10,415 bases of DNA from JBBQKI01 sp038326725 (GTDB lineage: Bacteria > Bacteroidota > Bacteroidia > Flavobacteriales > Flavobacteriaceae): assembly GCA_038326725.1 (NCBI GenBank), contig JBBQKI010000055.1, positions 1 to 10,415 of the forward strand, given 5' to 3'. Numbering within the stretch: position 1 is the first letter of the stretch; the number at the start of each line of letters is the position of its first letter. Made by a program: the position numbers and the translations under genes. Shown here one piece after another: positions 7,691 to 10,415 of this stretch. The notes below the pieces were generated by a model. That model made no database searches. It was not told where the DNA came from and saw only the letters and a list, made by a program, of their open reading frames with translations.

Positions 7691-8959
7691 ATGGGATTTT
7701 GGTCTGTAATAGGGATATTAGCTGTTCTATACGTGGGGTTCCGCTTTGTAACAGGTCTGGGCCACCGTATACCCATATTGGAACTATTACTTTTAATAGC
7801 CGGAATGCAGTGGATTATTGGCCCCGTTATAGAGTACCAAAGCACTTTTGAACACTTTAAATACCACATGTACATTCCCGAGGATGTTTATGTGGGTTAT
7901 GTAGTGCCAGCATACCTGGCACTCGCGTTGGCCATGTTTTATGGAATTTATAAGGAGCCGAAATTAAATATTGACGAAAGATTGTTTCAACGCTATTCCT
8001 CCGCTGGGGTTTACATTCTTCTTTTAGGCATCGCATTTGGGTTCTTGGAAAAAATAATGCCTGACAGTCTTAATTTTGTTTTTTACTTATTGGAAAACTT
8101 TAAATACGTAGGTGCACTCATATTGCTGTTTTCAGATAAAAGATGGCATCGTTATTTGTTTTATGCCGCAATTCTCTTTCTATTCGTAGAATCCATAAGT
8201 TCTGCACTATTCCACGATTTTATACTTTGGTCAACATTCTTTTATATGTTTTGGTCCTATAAGGTTAAGCCGGCCCTAAGGACAACCCTTATTATTATGG
8301 TTTCAGGATTTTTATTGGCTACTGTTATTCAATTGGTTAAAGCGGATTTCAGGACATTAGTCTGGAATGGCTATTCCGGAAATAAACTTGAGCTGTTTTT
8401 TGATATTCTCACAAGAAAGATATCCGGTGGGTTTACCGAGGACAAAGAGGAACAGGGAGAACTGAACGTGCGTTTAAACCAAGGATGGATCATAAGTGCC
8501 ATTATGCAGTATACCCCAGAAAAAGAACCTCATGCCCGCGGTGAAACGGTCGTTGATGCCTTATATGCCAGTATATTGCCCCGATTTCTCAATCCAAATA
8601 AGGAAGAAGCTGGCGGGGTGGAAAACTTTGAAAAATTTACGGGCCTCAATTTAAGTAGCGGAACGTCTATGGGTATGAGCGTTGTGGGCGAGGCATACGC
8701 CAATTACGGCGTGTTCGGTGGTGTTGTTTTTATGGGAATTTTCGGTATGGTTTTAATTTTCTTTTGGAGGCTAATCCTAAAATGGGTTGGCAGGGAACCT
8801 CTTATACTGTTTTTCATTCCCCTGTTCTGGCTTCAAGTGGTAAAGGCCGAAACGGAGCTGGTAGTGGTTCTAAACCACATGGTAAAATCACTATTGCTGG
8901 TATTTCTGTTTTTTTGGGTATGCAAGAATATTCTAAACTGGCATTTGGGTGATGAATAG
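7691..8959 (+). CDS. wzy: Multi-spanning membrane protein, candidate O-antigen/repeat-unit polymerase (Wzy-like)
   Basis: This 422-residue integral membrane protein has about 10-11 hydrophobic segments, roughly at residues 4-20, 30-47, 67-86, 103-120, 130-146, 153-172, 175-190, 196-215, 342-362, 371-386 and 394-413. Between the eighth and ninth lies a large hydrophilic loop (about 218-340), the hallmark of Wzy-type polymerases, which join lipid-linked repeat units at the periplasmic face. Candidate functional residues in or next to the loop are Arg221 (K-A-D-F-R), Arg261 (N-V-R-L-N-Q-G-W), Arg298 (L-P-R-F) and Glu334 in G-E-A-Y-A-N-Y-G. The N-terminal I-P-I-L-E and Q-W-I-I-G-P elements recall a membrane family frequent in Bacteroidota glycan loci. 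It is the only polytopic protein in the window and sits among glycosyltransferases, which strengthens the reading. Wzy proteins diverge strongly, so an O-antigen ligase or a Wzx-like transporter cannot be excluded, although the topology fits Wzx poorly. Confidence 0.68.
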   Translation: MGFWSVIGILAVLYVGFRFVTGLGHRIPILELLLLIAGMQWIIGPVIEYQSTFEHFKYHMYIPEDVYVGYVVPAYLALALAMFYGIYKEPKLNIDERLFQRYSSAGVYILLLGIAFGFLEKIMPDSLNFVFYLLENFKYVGALILLFSDKRWHRYLFYAAILFLFVESISSALFHDFILWSTFFYMFWSYKVKPALRTTLIIMVSGFLLATVIQLVKADFRTLVWNGYSGNKLELFFDILTRKISGGFTEDKEEQGELNVRLNQGWIISAIMQYTPEKEPHARGETVVDALYASILPRFLNPNKEEAGGVENFEKFTGLNLSSGTSMGMSVVGEAYANYGVFGGVVFMGIFGMVLIFFWRLILKWVGREPLILFFIPLFWLQVVKAETELVVVLNHMVKSLLLVFLFFWVCKNILNWHLGDE

Positions 8960-9944
8960 AACAATAAACTACATCTCGCGCCAACGCCTGCCACAGTACA
9001 ACAGTATTGAGGAGCTTTTTGAAAGCCTTCAAAACGAAATTGTAAAAACCCGCCACATAAAAAAAACCGAAATGCCGGCCACTGGCGGGGATCCAAGTAC
9101 CATTTTAAGAAATATTAAAAGTTTCAGCCCGAACAAAACCGATATCAACCACATTACCGGCGATGTAAATTATATGGCCCTAGCCACGGGCAAAAACACG
9201 GTGCTGACCGTTCACGATATAAAGTCGGCCATTCACGGCAACATCTTTAGACGTTTTTACATTCTTTTGCTTTGGTATTGGCTTCCGGCAGTATTTGTAA
9301 AAAGGATTACGGTAATTTCGGAATTCACAAAAAAGGAACTTTCCAAAGTAATTCCTTTTGCGAAAAATAAAATCAGTGTAGTCCATAATCCTGTAAACCC
9401 AATGTTTACTTTTAAACCGAAGGTGTTTAATTCGGAAAAACCAATTATTTTGCTCATTGGCACAAAACCGAACAAAAACCTAGAATGTTCGTTGAAAGCG
9501 ATCCAAAACATCCATTGTGAAGTTTTCATTATAGGTAATTTGTCTGAAGCACAACAAAAGCTACTAAAAGAATTGAAAATTGAATATACCAATAAAACAT
9601 ATATCCCTTTTAGTGAAATAGTTGAATGCTACGAAAAATGTGATTTGGTATGTTTCCCCTCAACCTATGAAGGTTTTGGGATGCCCATTATCGAGGCGCA
9701 AAAAGTGGGAAGACCTGTACTTACCTCAAATTTTGGCGCAATGGCAGAAGCTGCCGGTGAAGGTGCCTATCTTGTAAATCCTTATGATGTAAATGAAATA
9801 GAAAAAGGCCTGAAAGATATTATTGAAAATGAAAACCTTAGGGAAATGTTGATTAAGAAGGGAAAAGAAAATGTGAAACGGTTTAGCCTTAAGGAAATTG
9901 CCGGCCAATATTTAAACATCTATAAAGAAATGGCCACCCCATAA
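8952..9944 (+). CDS. Glycosyltransferase family 4 with canonical E-x7-E
   Basis: This is a GT4 retaining-type transferase of 330 residues from the ATG at 8952. A GTG at 8949 is in frame and would add one residue, but the ATG is the simpler choice. Either way the start lies inside the end of the polymerase gene (8-nt overlap, 8952-8959). The N-terminal domain contains I-N-H-I-T-G-D-V-N-Y and V-L-T-V-H-D-I, then V-I-S-E-F-T-K-K-E-L, and the linker V-V-H-N-P-V. All are standard for this family. The donor domain begins L-L-I-G-T-K-P-N-K-N-L, with the conserved K-N-L, and carries S-T-Y-E240-G-F-G-M-P-I-I-E248, a perfect E-x7-E. The N-terminal strand lacks the usual GG loop, as in mannosyl- and rhamnosyltransferase-like members of GT4. 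The sugar donor is not determinable here. It is followed after 3 nt by the next transferase. Confidence 0.9.
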   Translation: MNRTINYISRQRLPQYNSIEELFESLQNEIVKTRHIKKTEMPATGGDPSTILRNIKSFSPNKTDINHITGDVNYMALATGKNTVLTVHDIKSAIHGNIFRRFYILLLWYWLPAVFVKRITVISEFTKKELSKVIPFAKNKISVVHNPVNPMFTFKPKVFNSEKPIILLIGTKPNKNLECSLKAIQNIHCEVFIIGNLSEAQQKLLKELKIEYTNKTYIPFSEIVECYEKCDLVCFPSTYEGFGMPIIEAQKVGRPVLTSNFGAMAEAAGEGAYLVNPYDVNEIEKGLKDIIENENLREMLIKKGKENVKRFSLKEIAGQYLNIYKEMATP

Positions 9945-9947
9945 AAA

Positions 9948-10415
9948 ATGGAACACCCAAAAAAGAACATATTGATATTTTTGGATTGGTTCCTGCCCGG
10001 CACAAAATCTGGCGGGCCGGTGCGCTCCTATGCCAATATGCTGGATCACTTGGGAGATTACTGTAATTTTTACATAATTACACGAGACACAGACTATTGC
10101 AGTACCGAAGTCTATAAAAACGTGGCTTCAAATCAATGGAACACTTTCAGCAAAAACACATCTGTTTACTATTTTTCAAAAGACCAACTCAATAGAAAAA
10201 ACATCAAAAAACTGGTTGACGAAACCGAATTCGACATAGCATACATTAACGGTATCTACAGTTGGTATTTTTCAATCCTGCCACTTTGGTTGTTGAAAAA
10301 GCATATGAAAATTATTGTTTCTGCAAGAGGAATGCTCAATCCACAGGCCTTTTCGGTAAAAGGATTCAAAAAGAAAACATATTTGAGTATTGCCAACGCA
10401 ATTGGACTATACAAA
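9948..10415 (+). CDS. Glycosyltransferase family 4, N-terminal part (runs off the window)
   Basis: The frame opens with ATG at 9948, three bases after the previous stop, and stays open for 156 codons to the right edge with no stop. The start reads K-K-N-I-L-I-F-L-D-W-F-L-P-G followed by K-S-G-G-P-V-R-S, a strand and glycine-rich loop closely matching the acceptor domain of a GT4 group common in Bacteroidota glycan clusters. A second block, F-Y-I-I-T-R-D-T-D, and later I-I-V-S-A-R-G-M-L-N-P, also fit that group; the A-R-G-M-L-x-P segment is typical. The donor-binding half with the E-x7-E region lies beyond the window, so completeness cannot be confirmed. It is presumably part of the same operon and adds another sugar to the repeat unit. 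Confidence 0.85.
   Translation, partial: MEHPKKNILIFLDWFLPGTKSGGPVRSYANMLDHLGDYCNFYIITRDTDYCSTEVYKNVASNQWNTFSKNTSVYYFSKDQLNRKNIKKLVDETEFDIAYINGIYSWYFSILPLWLLKKHMKIIVSARGMLNPQAFSVKGFKKKTYLSIANAIGLYK

Noticed and set aside
8764..8952. Same-strand, out-of-frame open frame of 62 codons within the membrane protein gene.
   Set aside because: It overlaps clear transmembrane-coding sequence in another frame and has no conserved features.

Overview
The window looks like part of a surface-polysaccharide gene cluster (O-antigen or capsule type) from a Bacteroidota bacterium, most likely Flavobacteriaceae. The support for this is AT-rich DNA, A-rich leaders with no clear Shine-Dalgarno sequence, and the resemblance of nearly every protein to families common in flavobacterial glycan loci. 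This placement comes from recalled family patterns, not from a search.

All genes lie on the + strand and are packed tightly. In order they are: the 3' end of a HisF-like ammonia-supplying synthase (2-118); a WbpG/PseA-type N-acetyl sugar amidotransferase (115-1281); a glycosyltransferase (1281-2426); a stand-alone beta-propeller protein resembling the N-terminal domain of plant GINT1 (2428-3336); two GT4-type glycosyltransferases (3358-4464, 4461-5555); a CgeB-like glycosyltransferase (5576-6589); another GT-B glycosyltransferase (6586-7689); a multi-spanning membrane protein that is the best candidate for the Wzy polymerase (7691-8959); a GT4 enzyme with a canonical E-x7-E motif (8952-9944); and the first 156 codons of a further GT4-type enzyme running off the window (9948-10415).

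Read together, the HisF-like protein and WbpG would convert an N-acetyl group on a nucleotide sugar to an acetamidino group. Seven glycosyltransferases would then build a lipid-linked repeat unit containing that sugar. The membrane protein would polymerise the units at the periplasmic face. The propeller protein has no assigned function but probably takes part in decorating or assembling the glycan. An initiating sugar-phosphate transferase, a Wzx flippase, nucleotide-sugar synthesis genes and the HisH glutaminase are not in this window and are expected in the flanks.

Gene junctions are 1-11 nt overlaps or gaps of at most 21 nt, and I saw no terminator or promoter, so the window is probably the interior of one long transcript. 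No gene-free stretch exceeds 21 nt. I saw no RNA genes, mobile elements, CRISPR arrays or significant repeats. The most notable points are the amidotransferase with three of its four expected zinc-ribbon cysteines replaced and the stand-alone GINT1-like propeller. I did not find a convincing wholly new system.
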